Of a DNA stretch of 64,000 nucleotides, positions 26,348-35,440 are shown in pieces. A program made the position numbers and the translations under genes. The stretch spans positions 62,001 through 126,000 of the forward strand of contig CAWBLP010000031.1 of assembly GCA_963789495.1 (NCBI GenBank), written 5' to 3'. The DNA is from CAWBLP01 sp963789495 (GTDB lineage: Bacteria; Pseudomonadota; Alphaproteobacteria; Acetobacterales; Acetobacteraceae). Below the pieces are notes generated by a model. The model made no database searches. It was not told the DNA's origin and was given only the letters and a program-made list of their open reading frames with translations. Within the stretch, counting starts at the first letter, position 1; every line of letters starts with the position of its first letter.

Positions 26348-27674
26348 GGCGACGCCCAAAGACTACCGAATCGCGTGAGGTCCGGTGGCGTTGAATTTCT
26401 GTGAGGGAGATTCCGGCGCGGGCAAGTTCCGTTCAGACTCGTGGGATGACAGACAGATCAGTGATTCGCGAACGGTACACGGCGGTTGAGCGTGGTCTGA
26501 ACGAACGGTCTCGCCGCCTGCTTGCGGCGGTGGAGGCCAAAACGGCCGGCCATGGTGGGATCACCGCCGTTTCCCATGCGACGGGCGTCGCCCGCAGTAC
26601 GATCGGCCGGGGGTTGAAAGATCTGGCTGCTCCAGGCTCGTTGTCTGGTGTGGTTCGACGGCCCGGTGGTGGTGGTCCAACCTTGATCGCGAAAGACCCG
26701 GCTCTTCTGGCAAACCTACGTCAATTGGTTGAACCCGCGACGATGGGCGATCCGATGCGGCCGCTGATGTGGGTGTCGAAAAGCCATGCGAAGCTGGCGG
26801 CGGCATTGCGTGAGATGGGACACAAGATCGCGGATAGCAGCATCCCCAAATTGCTGGGCTTGCTGAAATATCGTCGGCAGGTGAACCGCAAGACCCTGGA
26901 AGGCAGCCATAATCCCGACCGTGACGCCCAGTTCGAACACATCAACGCCGCTGTCATCGCCACGCAGGCGGCCGGTCAGCCGGTGATATCGATCGATACG
27001 AAGAAAAAGGAACTGGTCGGCTCATATAAGAATGCCGGCAGCGACTATCGTCCACAAGGCTGCGCCGACAAGGTCAACGTGCATGACTTCGTTGACAAGG
27101 AGCTTGGGAAAGCCATCCCGTACGGCATTTACGATATCACCGCAAACGCGGGTTGCGTGAGCGTTGGGATCGACAATGATACTGCCCAGTTCGCGGTTAA
27201 CTCAATTCGCCGTTGGCTGGAACTGATGGGCCGCGAACGATATCCGGACATGAAGACACTGATGATCACGGCCGATGGCGGCGGCTCGAACGGTTCGCGT
27301 GTACGCCTGTTCAAAGTCGAGCTTCAGAAGTTGGCTGACGAAGCCGCTCTGACGCTACAGGTCTGTCACTATCCACCAGGGACCTCAAAGTGGAACAAAA
27401 TTGAGCATCGCCTGTTCTGCCACATCACCCAGACTTGGCGCGGCAAACCACTGACCAGCCGGGAGACAGTCGTCGAATTGATCGCCTCCACAACGACCAA
27501 AACCGGCCTGACCGTCCGCTGCGAACTCGATACTCGCATCTATCCGAAGGGCCTGAAGGTCGAGGATGCGGACATGGCAACCCTCAATATCGCGGGTCAT
27601 GCGTTCCATCCGGAATGGAATTATACGATCTCCCCGAGACAGCCGCGGTGAAGCGGTAGTCTTTGGGCGTCGCC
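26348..27674 (+). mobile_element. ISAzo13-family insertion sequence (1327 bp)
   Basis: Perfect 21-bp terminal inverted repeats: the left begins GGCGACGCCCAAAGAC at 26348 and the right ends with its complement at 27674. TAA is present on both outer sides (26345-26347 and 27675-27677), consistent with a 3-bp target duplication. It carries one intact transposase gene. It sits in the shared upstream region of the divergent Wzc-like and Wza-like genes, so it may have changed their promoters. Confidence 0.93.
26401..27651 (+). CDS. ISAzo13-family transposase
   Basis: A 416-residue transposase. The N-terminal part has a helix-turn-helix (GGITAVSHATGVARSTIGRGL) followed by the conserved block RPGGGGPTLIAKDPALLANL. 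The catalytic region has Asp in VISIDTKKKELVG and further acidic positions in MITADGGGSNGSRVRLFKVE and SKWNKIEHRLFCHITQTW, typical of this family. I list the GTG at 26401; an ATG at 26446 (MTDRSVIRERYTAVE) is an alternative and fits the usual family N-terminus as well. No frameshift or stop is visible, so it is probably active. Confidence 0.9.
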   Translation: MREIPARASSVQTRGMTDRSVIRERYTAVERGLNERSRRLLAAVEAKTAGHGGITAVSHATGVARSTIGRGLKDLAAPGSLSGVVRRPGGGGPTLIAKDPALLANLRQLVEPATMGDPMRPLMWVSKSHAKLAAALREMGHKIADSSIPKLLGLLKYRRQVNRKTLEGSHNPDRDAQFEHINAAVIATQAAGQPVISIDTKKKELVGSYKNAGSDYRPQGCADKVNVHDFVDKELGKAIPYGIYDITANAGCVSVGIDNDTAQFAVNSIRRWLELMGRERYPDMKTLMITADGGGSNGSRVRLFKVELQKLADEAALTLQVCHYPPGTSKWNKIEHRLFCHITQTWRGKPLTSRETVVELIASTTTKTGLTVRCELDTRIYPKGLKVEDADMATLNIAGHAFHPEWNYTISPRQPR

Positions 27675-27763
27675 TAACGCCGCGCTAATGCTGCCTGCAT
27701 CGGTGTGTGCGATGATGAAAATCGGCGCGCGCGTTAAGACTTCGCAGAGGGGACGCAGCGACA

Positions 27764-28372
27764 ATGCAGGGCGCCCAAAACGCCGGTGTCGCATTCGCCC
27801 CAGAACGAGGTGCTGCCTTGCGCCTGCTGCCCTTCTGCTGTGCCGTCCTGTGGTTGCTGACCGGATGCGCACCTGGTCGGGACCTGCCTTCCCTGCCCGC
27901 GATCTCCGCCAGCGATTATCGGTTGGGTCCCGGCGACGTGGTCCGGCTGATCACCTTCGGTGAGGAGCATCTGACCGGCGAGTTTCGTGTCGCCGACAGC
28001 GGCGTGATCGCGGTGCCGCTGCTGGACGGCGTGCAGGCGGCTGGTCTGACGCCCACGCAACTGGAGCAGTCGGTCGCCAAGGCGTTGCAACGCGCCAGGC
28101 TGCTGCGCAATCCGTCAGTGTCCGCCGAAGTGATCGCCTATCGACCGATCTTCGTGCTCGGCGAAGTGAACAAGCCCGGCCAGTATCCGTATCAGCCGGC
28201 CATGACGGTGGTGACCGCCGTCGCGGTCGCCGGCGGGTTCACCTATCGCGCGGTGCAGGACTACGCCTCCGTCGTGCGCAACACGCAGGGTGTCGCGGTC
28301 GAGGGCAAGGCGGCGCGCCAGGCGTTTGTGCAGCCGGGCGATGTGATCACGGTGTTCGAACGACGGTTCTAA
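27764..28372 (+). CDS. Polysaccharide export lipoprotein, Wza/ExoF-like (short)
   Basis: A 202-residue periplasmic/outer-membrane protein. The signal peptide ends in the lipobox LLTGC near residue 35. The PES domain begins YRLGPGDVVRLITFGEEHLT and a SLBB-like repeat reads PIFVLGEVNKPGQYPYQPAM. It is much shorter than Wza (about 380 residues): one SLBB and no C-terminal membrane helix, as in ExoF-type partners of Wzc-like proteins. It probably forms the outlet for the polysaccharide controlled by the kinase at 24041-26317. Its native promoter region is now occupied by the ISAzo13 element, whose right end is 89 bp upstream. Confidence 0.87.
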   Translation: MQGAQNAGVAFAPERGAALRLLPFCCAVLWLLTGCAPGRDLPSLPAISASDYRLGPGDVVRLITFGEEHLTGEFRVADSGVIAVPLLDGVQAAGLTPTQLEQSVAKALQRARLLRNPSVSAEVIAYRPIFVLGEVNKPGQYPYQPAMTVVTAVAVAGGFTYRAVQDYASVVRNTQGVAVEGKAARQAFVQPGDVITVFERRF

Positions 28373-28406
28373 ACGCGCGGCTTTGCCGGCTCCGCGTGCG
28401 CCCACT

Positions 28407-28536
28407 GTGAGCGCGTCGGCTGTGAGCGCACCCGCTTTGAGCAGGCCGGCCGTCGAGCGCACCAGCTGTGAGTCCGCCCGCTGTGAGCGCATCGGCTGTG
28501 AGCGCAGCGGCTGTGAGCGCATCCCTCCTGAGCGCC
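28407..28536 (+). repeat. 15-bp minisatellite, about eight units
   Basis: Head-to-tail units of GTGAGCGCATCGGCT and close variants (for example GTGAGCGCAGCGGCT, GTGAGTCCGCCCGCT), with one 16-bp unit and one partial at the end. It lies between the convergent export-lipoprotein and FabI-like genes. Confidence 0.88.
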
Positions 28537-28580
28537 GGGTCTCATACCGCCGACCGGGCCGAAACTGGTTTCCAGGCGCG

Positions 28581-29339
28581 TCAGCCGGTGATGTGATAGC
28601 CCGCATCGATGTATTCGATATTGCCGGTCAGCCCGGAAGCGGCATCGCTGACCAGGAATGCCGCCATGGCGCCGACATCCTCTATGCTGACCAGGCGATG
28701 CTCGGGAGTACGGGCCCGCGCGCGCTCCAGCAGCTCATCGAAGCGCTGAATGCCGGAGGCGGCCCGCGTCTTCAGCGGACCCGGCGACAGGGCGTGCACC
28801 CGAATCCGCCGCGCGCCGAGTTCCGCGGCCATGTAGCGGACCGAACTTTCCAGCGCCGCCTTCACCGGTCCCATCAGGTTGTATTCCTCGACCACCTTCC
28901 CCGAGCCATAGAAGGACACGGTCAGCAGGCAGCCGCCATCGGTCATCAGCGGTTCGGCCAGTCGCGCCATGCGAATGAAGGAATGGCACGACACGTCCAT
29001 CGCCATCGCGAACCCGGCCTGCGAGCAGTCGGTGATGCGGCCGTGCAGATCCTCCTTCGGGGCGAAGGCAATGGAATGCAGCAGGAAATCGAGCCGGCCC
29101 CAGTCCTGCCGGATGCGATCGAATACCGCCTCGAGCTGGCCGGGCTCGCGCACGTCGCAGGGCACGATGATCGGGCTGTGCAGCCGCTCCGCCAGCGGAC
29201 GCACGTAGGGTTCGGCCTTCGCGTTCAGATAGGTGATGGCGAGGTCTGCACCGGCGCGTTGAAAGGCTGCGGCGCAGCCATAGGCGATGCTTTGCTCGTT
29301 GGCGATGCCAACGACCAGTCCCTTCTTTCCCTGCAGCAA
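28581..29339 (-). CDS. fabI: Enoyl-[acyl-carrier-protein] reductase, FabI type SDR
   Basis: A roughly 252-residue SDR enzyme that performs the last reduction in fatty-acid elongation using NAD(P)H. The N-terminus GLVVGIANEQSIAYGCAAAF carries the FabI-style nucleotide loop with the SIAYG motif. The active-site pattern is EYNLMGPVKAALESSVRYMA (Tyr–x6–Lys). SPGPLKTRAASGI and SGLTGNIEYIDAGYHITG close the protein as in FabI. I place the start at TTG 29339 because family proteins begin there and AAGGAACGGAG lies just upstream; the frame stays open to an earlier ATG codon at 29444 (35 more residues without similarity). Another, primary fabI may exist elsewhere in the genome. Confidence 0.8.
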   Translation of the reverse strand: MLQGKKGLVVGIANEQSIAYGCAAAFQRAGADLAITYLNAKAEPYVRPLAERLHSPIIVPCDVREPGQLEAVFDRIRQDWGRLDFLLHSIAFAPKEDLHGRITDCSQAGFAMAMDVSCHSFIRMARLAEPLMTDGGCLLTVSFYGSGKVVEEYNLMGPVKAALESSVRYMAAELGARRIRVHALSPGPLKTRAASGIQRFDELLERARARTPEHRLVSIEDVGAMAAFLVSDAASGLTGNIEYIDAGYHITG

Positions 29340-29821
29340 ACTCCGTTCCTTCCATCGTTGCCGATCCGCCGGCAACGGCGCGTCAGGGTGCCGCGCAGGG
29401 TCCAGGCCCGAGATGCGGTTCAGGCCTGCCGCGGTGCCGCGCATCGTGGCACATGGGCGATGGCCTCATCGCCGCAAGCCACGGACACGCCGCGGCATGG
29501 CAGGCGCGGGCACGCCGCAGGGGCGCGATGGCAGCGGACGGGCGCCACGGACGATCGGGACGTGGGTCGGCAACCGCCACCCGACAACCGCCACCGGCAG
29601 ATCATGCTGCGGGCATAGCATCGGCTCGATTACCGAACCGCTAATGGGTTGCACTGCGGGGTCGTTTGCGCCGAACCTGCCTCCTCAGGGTGAAGCGGAT
29701 CGGTCGCTGGCCGCCACGGCTTGCAAGGGACGACGGCAGGACAGCAGCGGCGATCAGCCCGAGCTGCAATGACGCATGCCATCCGGCCGTCACATCGGCG
29801 CCGATCGACGAACGCACGCAA
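29340..29821. other. Intergenic region, about 480 bp, no supported gene
   Basis: It lies between recX and fabI, both on the reverse strand. Short frames exist on both strands, but they are Arg/Pro-rich without domains. I see no repeat, tRNA or convincing terminator. The fabI promoter is probably not here, because fabI reads away from this gap only if its start is at 29339; that promoter should lie in this stretch. Confidence 0.35.
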
Positions 29822-30400
29822 TCACCCGCGCCGCAACGCGGCCACCATCGATTCCGCCGCCTCCGGCTCGGTCCCCAACGCACGAACGGCAATCGACTGG
29901 GGAAATCCGGCACGCGCCAGCATGGCCAGTTCCCGCCTGCGCCCCGCCAGGTCGGGCTCGGGGCCGCTGCGGAATGGACCAATCCGGCGGCGCCGCGCCA
30001 AAGCCAGCGCGGCCGCGAGTTCGGTGGCTTCATCCTCCGGCACCGCCGCCCGCGCCAGGGCGGGATCGACCCCCTTGGCGGCCAGTTGCGCCGCCACCGC
30101 CCGCCTGGAACGTCCGGCCCGCACCAGGCTGCGGGCGCGGTTCTGCGCGAACACCGTGTCGCTCACCGCGCCTGCCGCCACCAGCCGCGCCACCACCCCC
30201 GCCACGGCGGACCGTGCCGCTTCGGCCTGGGTCGCAATGAACTCGACATCATCCGGCGTGGCAGCCGCCCGCGCCCAACGGTCGATGCGACGTTCCAGCA
30301 CCCGGCGAAGACCGGCCTCGGTTGCCGCATAGCGCGCGAGATGGGACAGCGCGGCCTCGTACAGCGTCGCGGGATCCGGTGTTTTCGGCGGCTTGCTCAT
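29822..30400 (-). CDS. recX: RecX family regulatory protein
   Basis: A 192-residue helical protein of the RecX family, which limits RecA filament growth. Three-helix repeats are recognisable: LYEAALSHLARYAATEAGLRRVLERRI, VARLVAAGAVSDTVFAQNRARSLVRAGRS, and the Lys–Gly–Val–Asp turn AAQLAAKGVDPALARAAV. The third repeat ends the protein (ELAMLARAGFPQSIAVRAL). The start at 30400 (MSKPPKTPDP) has AAGGGAC upstream; the frame is open further up without similarity. recA is not adjacent. Confidence 0.85.
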   Translation of the reverse strand: MSKPPKTPDPATLYEAALSHLARYAATEAGLRRVLERRIDRWARAAATPDDVEFIATQAEAARSAVAGVVARLVAAGAVSDTVFAQNRARSLVRAGRSRRAVAAQLAAKGVDPALARAAVPEDEATELAAALALARRRRIGPFRSGPEPDLAGRRRELAMLARAGFPQSIAVRALGTEPEAAESMVAALRRG

Positions 30401-30650
30401 GATGTCCCTTGGCCCTGTCAGGCTGCATCGCCGGAGAGTAGCCGAACCCGGCGGCCGGTCGCACACCCGCCCGGACGCCGTCGTGACCCGACCCTTCTGC
30501 CACCGGAGCCCTGTCCTGCGGCGATGCAGCCGGGAGGGCAGGTGCGTCGCAACCCCCGGGGCGGCACGAACAACGCCGCCTCTTCCCCGTCCCCCCAGAT
30601 CGGTATGAAACCTTAACAGTTCGGCAGGCTTTTTAGCCGACCCGGTACCG

Positions 30651-33059
30651 ATGTCACTCGGATTGCGTATCGTCGCCGCCATCGCGTTGCTCGGCACCGT
30701 ACTGGCCGTCCAGCTGGCCCGCGACTGCCTGACGTCCTGGCAACGGGTCGAGCTGGCCGACCGAACCCGTCAGTTCGAGGGCCGCAGCAGCCTGCTGCTG
30801 GCCGCCTCGGCCTCACTGGCCGCGGAACGAGGGCTGGTGAATGGCCTGCTGGCAGACCCCGCCGCCGCGCCCGCACAGGTCCGCACTGCCGTCATCGGCC
30901 AACGCAGCAAGGCCACGGATGCACTGAAAGCAGCCTTAGCCGGACTGACCGACCTTCCCGGTCTCGACCTCGACGCGTTGCAAACCGCGTTGGCCGACGC
31001 GCGGGAGACCGGGCGCCGGGTGGACGGGCTGCGACAGGCGGTGGAACAGGCGATCCAGGGCAAGCCCGGCGCACCTGCCCAATCCGTTTGGTTCACCGCA
31101 GCCACCGCGCAGATCGAGGCGGTGACACGGTTGCGCCGGCTGATCGATGCCGCCTGCAATCGCGAGGGTCAGGTCGGCGACCTGATCGCGGTCCGCGACG
31201 CCCTGGCGGACATGGCGGAATTCACCGGACGCGAGCGGGGCCGGGTGAACGGCGCGATCGCCAGCGACGCACGGTTGACCGCAGCGGAGATGGCCGCCTT
31301 GGGCGTGCTGCGCGGCCGCGTGGAAGGAGCGTGGGCCCGCATCCAACCACGCCTGCAGCTCCTGCCACCCGAGGCCAGCAAAGCCCTGCGCGCCACCCAC
31401 GCCGCACTGTTCGAGACGTTCGACGCCACCCGGACCCGGGTGCTCGCCGCCGCGGCCGAGCGCGCCGCCTGGCCGATCAGCTCGGGGGATTGGTTCTCTG
31501 CCGCCAGCGCCGCGATCGAGGCCATGCGAACCGCGCAGTCTGCTGCCGGCGCCGTGCTGGACCTGACCATGCGGCAACAGGCGGATGACGGGCGCGGCCG
31601 TCTCGCCTTGGCCATTGCCTGCTGGGCCGCCGGGCTCGCGGTCGCGCTGCTGTCCATCTGGTACGTGCTGCAGCGCGTGGTCCGTCCGCTCAACCGGGCG
31701 ATCGGCGCGCTGCATAGCCTGACCGAGGGCAGGCTGGATGTCGTCGTGCCACGATCGCACGGACATGACGAGATCGCCCGCCTGCTGAGCGCGACGCAGC
31801 GCTTCAAGGAAACCGCGATCGCCCGGCAGGCGCTGGAGGACGGACAGGCGAGCTTGCAACGCGAAGCCGAAACCGCACGGGTGAACGCCGTGCACGAGAT
31901 CAGCGCGCTGATCGAGCGCGAGGCGGGCCAGGCCGTGCAGGGCGTCTCCAGCCTGGCGGAACAGGTGGCCGAGATTTCCGGCACGGTGCGCCGTGACGTG
32001 GATACCATCGTCGCGGCGGCGCAGAGCGCAGCCGACCTGGCGACGGAAGGACTGCGGGAGAGCGATGCCGCCGCGGATGCCGCGCGCGGACTGAACGAAG
32101 CAATCCAGGAAGTCGCGCATCAGATGGAAACGACGGCCAGCACGACCAGGGGGGTCGTCAGCCGGACCGCGGAGACCCGAACCAGCTTCGAGGCGCTGTT
32201 CGCGAGTGTGACCGAGGTGCAGGAGGTTGCGCATCTGATCGGCGACATCGCAGGCCGCACCAATCTGCTCGCCTTGAACGCGACCATCGAAGCCGCCCGC
32301 GCCGGCGAGGCAGGCAAGGGATTTGCGGTCGTCGCGACCGAGGTGAAGCAGCTGGCCAACCAGACCCGGCAGAGCACCGAGCAGATCGGCGCACGCGTCG
32401 CAGCGATCGATGCGGCCGCCCGCCAGGCGCAGCAGGCGCTGGACGGCATCGTCAACGCCGTGGATTCACTCGACAGCATCGCAACCCGCGTGGCTGCAGC
32501 GGTGGAGCAGCAATCCGCCGCGACCGGACAGATCGTTGCCGCCGTGGATGGCGCCTCGGCTGCAGCGCGACGTACCGCCGACCAGGTTGGTGACATGACC
32601 GATCTGGCAAGTCGCTGCGCCGCGGGGGTGTCGGCAACCCAGGATATCACCGGCCAGGCCGTGCAGCGGATGTCCGGGCTGCAGGGCGCCCTGGTGGGCA
32701 TACTGCGCTCCCGGGTGGCGGAGCTGAACCGGCGCGCCGCCGACCGGACGTCGGTCAGTCTGCCCGCACGCCTGCTGCATCCCGGCGGGACTGCACACGG
32801 CATGCTGCGCGACCTGTCCGAGGGCGGTGCGCGGTTCGAAGGCGAGGCGCCGCCCCTGGGCACTGCGCGCCTGTCGGTCGCCGGACTGCCGGAGGTCGCG
32901 GTGCGCGTGGTGAACCGCGTCGGCATGGTGCTGAACCTAGCCTTCGATTTCGCCTCCGCCGAGGACCGTCGGCTGGTCGAGGCGGCCATCGTGCGACTGA
33001 CGGCGCGATCGGCAAGGCCGGACGCGGCCGCCGCCGCGCCGCCGGCGCTGGCCGCCTGA
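30651..33059 (+). CDS. Methyl-accepting chemotaxis protein with C-terminal PilZ domain
   Basis: An 802-residue membrane chemoreceptor. TM1 lies at residues 3-22 and a helical periplasmic domain of about 290 residues follows, ending at TM2 (LAIACWAAGLAVALLSIWYVL). HAMP comes next (RVVRPLNRAIGALHSLTEG). The signalling tip is IAGRTNLLALNATIEAARAG, then GEAGKGFAVVATEVKQLANQ. After residue 685 a PilZ domain carries the c-di-GMP motifs RxxxR (RAADR) and DLSEGGARFEG (D/NxSxxG). It therefore probably couples c-di-GMP level to chemotaxis, as in Azospirillum Tlp1. A short hairpin with CGGC/GCCG arms and a T-rich loop lies just upstream of the ATG. No che genes are nearby. Confidence 0.9.
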   Translation: MSLGLRIVAAIALLGTVLAVQLARDCLTSWQRVELADRTRQFEGRSSLLLAASASLAAERGLVNGLLADPAAAPAQVRTAVIGQRSKATDALKAALAGLTDLPGLDLDALQTALADARETGRRVDGLRQAVEQAIQGKPGAPAQSVWFTAATAQIEAVTRLRRLIDAACNREGQVGDLIAVRDALADMAEFTGRERGRVNGAIASDARLTAAEMAALGVLRGRVEGAWARIQPRLQLLPPEASKALRATHAALFETFDATRTRVLAAAAERAAWPISSGDWFSAASAAIEAMRTAQSAAGAVLDLTMRQQADDGRGRLALAIACWAAGLAVALLSIWYVLQRVVRPLNRAIGALHSLTEGRLDVVVPRSHGHDEIARLLSATQRFKETAIARQALEDGQASLQREAETARVNAVHEISALIEREAGQAVQGVSSLAEQVAEISGTVRRDVDTIVAAAQSAADLATEGLRESDAAADAARGLNEAIQEVAHQMETTASTTRGVVSRTAETRTSFEALFASVTEVQEVAHLIGDIAGRTNLLALNATIEAARAGEAGKGFAVVATEVKQLANQTRQSTEQIGARVAAIDAAARQAQQALDGIVNAVDSLDSIATRVAAAVEQQSAATGQIVAAVDGASAAARRTADQVGDMTDLASRCAAGVSATQDITGQAVQRMSGLQGALVGILRSRVAELNRRAADRTSVSLPARLLHPGGTAHGMLRDLSEGGARFEGEAPPLGTARLSVAGLPEVAVRVVNRVGMVLNLAFDFASAEDRRLVEAAIVRLTARSARPDAAAAAPPALAA

Positions 33060-33267
33060 GCGCCGGGGCGGCACCGCGCGCCGGGTTCACCCCTGCGACG
33101 CCGCTACCGCGAACCGCCGCCCCGACACAGGTCTCGCGGATCTCCGCCGCTGGTTTGACACGTTCGCGATCGGCGGCCAATGATGCGCGCTTCCCTTGGA
33201 CCCGCCCCGATCGGTCGCGGGCGGGAGATCCGTTGGGAAACGCCACCAGAGAGGGTCAGAACCCCCC

Positions 33268-34470
33268 ATGATTTCCGCGCTGCTGCCGAACTACGCCCGT
33301 GCCGACCTCGCCTTCGAGCGGGGCGAAGGCGCCTGGTTGTGGACGGTGGACGGGCGACGATTCCTGGATTTCGGCTCCGGCATCGCCACCGCCTCGCTGG
33401 GCCACGGCCATCCGCATCTGTCCAAGGCGATCGCCGAACAGGCCGCCAAGGTGATGCACGTTTCCAACCTGTATCGCATCCCGCAGGCGGAAACCCTGGC
33501 GCAGCGGCTGGTCGACGCGACCTTCGCCGACAGCGTGTTCTTCTGCAACTCGGGCGCCGAAGCGAACGAGGGCATGATCAAGATGATGCGCCGCGCCATG
33601 TCGGACGCCGGCAAGCCGGAGCGGTTCCGCTTCATCTGCTTCGAGGGCGCGTTCCACGGCCGCACGCTGGCCACGCTCGCCGCCACCGGCAACGCGCACT
33701 ACCTGGAAGGTTTCGGCCCGGTGGTGGAAGGCTTCGACCACGTGCCGTTCAACAACATGAACGCGGTGCGCAACGCGATCGGTCCCGGCGACCTGCGGCA
33801 TCATCGTCGAGCCGATCCAGGGCGAGGGCGGCGTGCGCCCGGCCGACCTGCAGTTCCTGCGCGACCTGCGCGCGGTGTGCGACGAATACGGCATCATCCT
33901 CGGCATGGACGAGGTGCAGTCCGGCATGGGCCGCACCGGCAAGCTGTTCGCGCATGAATGGGCCGGCATCACGCCGGACGTCATGTCCGCGGCGAAGGGC
34001 ATCGGCGGCGGCTTCCCGCTCGGCGCGGTGCTGGCGAAGGAGCAGTTCGCCAAGGCGCTGGTGCCCGGCACGCATGGCACCACCTATGGCGGCAATCCGC
34101 TGGCCTGCGCGGCGGGCAACGCGGTGCTGGATATCATCCTGGCGCCCGGCTTCCTGGAAGACGTGCAGCGCAAGGGCCAGCCGGCTGCGCGCCGAACTGG
34201 ACGAGATCGCCGCGCGAATATCCCGCAGGTCTTCGTCGAAGCGCGCGGCATGGGCCTGCTGCTCGGGCTGAAATGCGTGCATGCCGGCCGGCCAGGTGCA
34301 GGCGCGCCTGCGTCGCCGAGGGGCTGATGGCGATCACCGCCGGCGACAACGTGCTGCGCCTGGCGCCGCCGCTGGTGGTCACCGACGCGGATCTGGACGA
34401 GGCCGTCGTCATGCTGCGCCGCGCCACCCGGCGCGTGCTGCCCTCCGCCGCCAAGGACGCCGCAAAGTGA
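33268..34470 (+). pseudogene. argD: Acetylornithine aminotransferase ArgD, split over several frames
   Basis: A PLP-dependent class III aminotransferase of arginine synthesis (N-acetylglutamate semialdehyde to N-acetylornithine). It reads normally from ATG 33268 (FLDFGSGIATASLGHGHPHL, NSGAEANEGMIKMMRRA, FEGAFHGRTLATLAATGN). Full similarity then continues only if one extra base is removed near each of 33787, 34181, 34218, 34223, 34280 and 34314. The pieces are GIIVEPIQGEGGVRPADLQF, GMDEVQSGMGRTGKLFAHEW, SAAKGIGGGFPLGAVLA (PLP Lys), QVFVEARGMGLLLGLKC and NVLRLAPPLVVTDADLDEA. No missense damage is seen in the motifs. The 3' end overlaps argF by 4 bp. Since arginine synthesis is normally needed, sequence error is the simplest reading. 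Confidence 0.87.
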
Positions 34471-35433
34471 GCGCCTCGCTCAAGCGCGCCGTAAAGCGCG
34501 AGGACCGGTCGCCGCACGGGGACCGGCCCGCGCCACTTCCTCGACCTGCGCGATTTCGACAGCGCGACGCTGCGGCAGATGCTGGACGTCGCCGGCAACT
34601 ACAAGCGCGCGCGGCGCCTCGTCCCGCCCGCTGGCCGGCAAGACGCTGGCGCTGATCTTCGAGAAGCCCTCCACCCGCACCCGCGTCTCGTTCGAGGTCG
34701 GCATGCGGCAGCTGGGCGGCGACGTGATCGTGCTGTCGGCGCGCGACATGCAAAGCGGGCGCGGCGAAACGCCGGCCGATACCGCCCGCGTGCTGTCGCG
34801 CTATGTCGATGCGATCATGCTGCGCACCGACAAGGTCGTCGAAGCTGCACGAACTGGCGGAATACGCCACCGTGCCGGTGATCAACGGGCTGACCGATAC
34901 CTCGCATCCCTGCCAGCTGATGGCCGATGTGCTGACGTTCGAGGAGCATCGCGGCCCGATCGCCGGCCAGGTGGTGGCCTGGTGCGGCGACGGCAACAAT
35001 GTCGCGCGCAGTTGGATCGAGGCGGCGGTGCGGTTCGGCTTCACCCTGCGCCTCGCCACGCCGGACGCGCTGCGTCCGCCGAAGGACCTGCTCGACTGGG
35101 CGCGCGCCCAGGGCGGCCGGATCGAGCTGACGGACGATCCGGAGAAAGCCGTAGCCGGCGCGCGCTGCGTGGTGACGGATACCTGGGTCAGCATGTCGGA
35201 CGATCCGAACGAAAGCCGGCACAACCTGCTGGCGCCGTATCGGGTGACTTCGGCGGCTGATGGCGAAGGCCGCGGCGGATGCGATCTTCATGCACTGCCT
35301 GCCGGTGCATCGCGGCGAGGAGGTCACCGAGGAGGTGATCGACGGGCCGCAATCGGTGGTGTTCGACGAGGCGGAGAACCGGCTGCACGCGCAGAAGGGC
35401 GTGCTGGCCTGGGCGCTGGGCGCGGTCCGGTAG
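34467..35433 (+). pseudogene. argF: Ornithine carbamoyltransferase ArgF, split over five frames
   Basis: Carbamoylates ornithine to citrulline in arginine synthesis. It begins at GTG 34467, overlapping the argD stop (GTGA). Removing single bases near 34521, 34615, 34838 and 35256 gives one continuous protein. Its motifs are HFLDLRDFDSATLRQMLDVA, TLALIFEKPSTRTRVSFEVG (carbamoyl-phosphate STRT loop), VPVINGLTDTSHPCQLMADV (HPCQ loop), ELTDDPEKAVAGARCVVTDTW and AIFMHCLPVHRGEEVTEEVI (HCLP ornithine motif). All catalytic signatures are intact, which argues against old decay. The usual downstream partner hslO is absent; a large palindromic repeat follows. Confidence 0.87.
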
Positions 35434-35440
35434 GCGGCGG

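Noticed and set aside
28407..28536. CRISPR array suggested by regularly spaced short repeats
   Set aside because: Units of 15 bp are directly adjacent, with no unique spacers, and no cas genes are present; the same holds for the other arrays.
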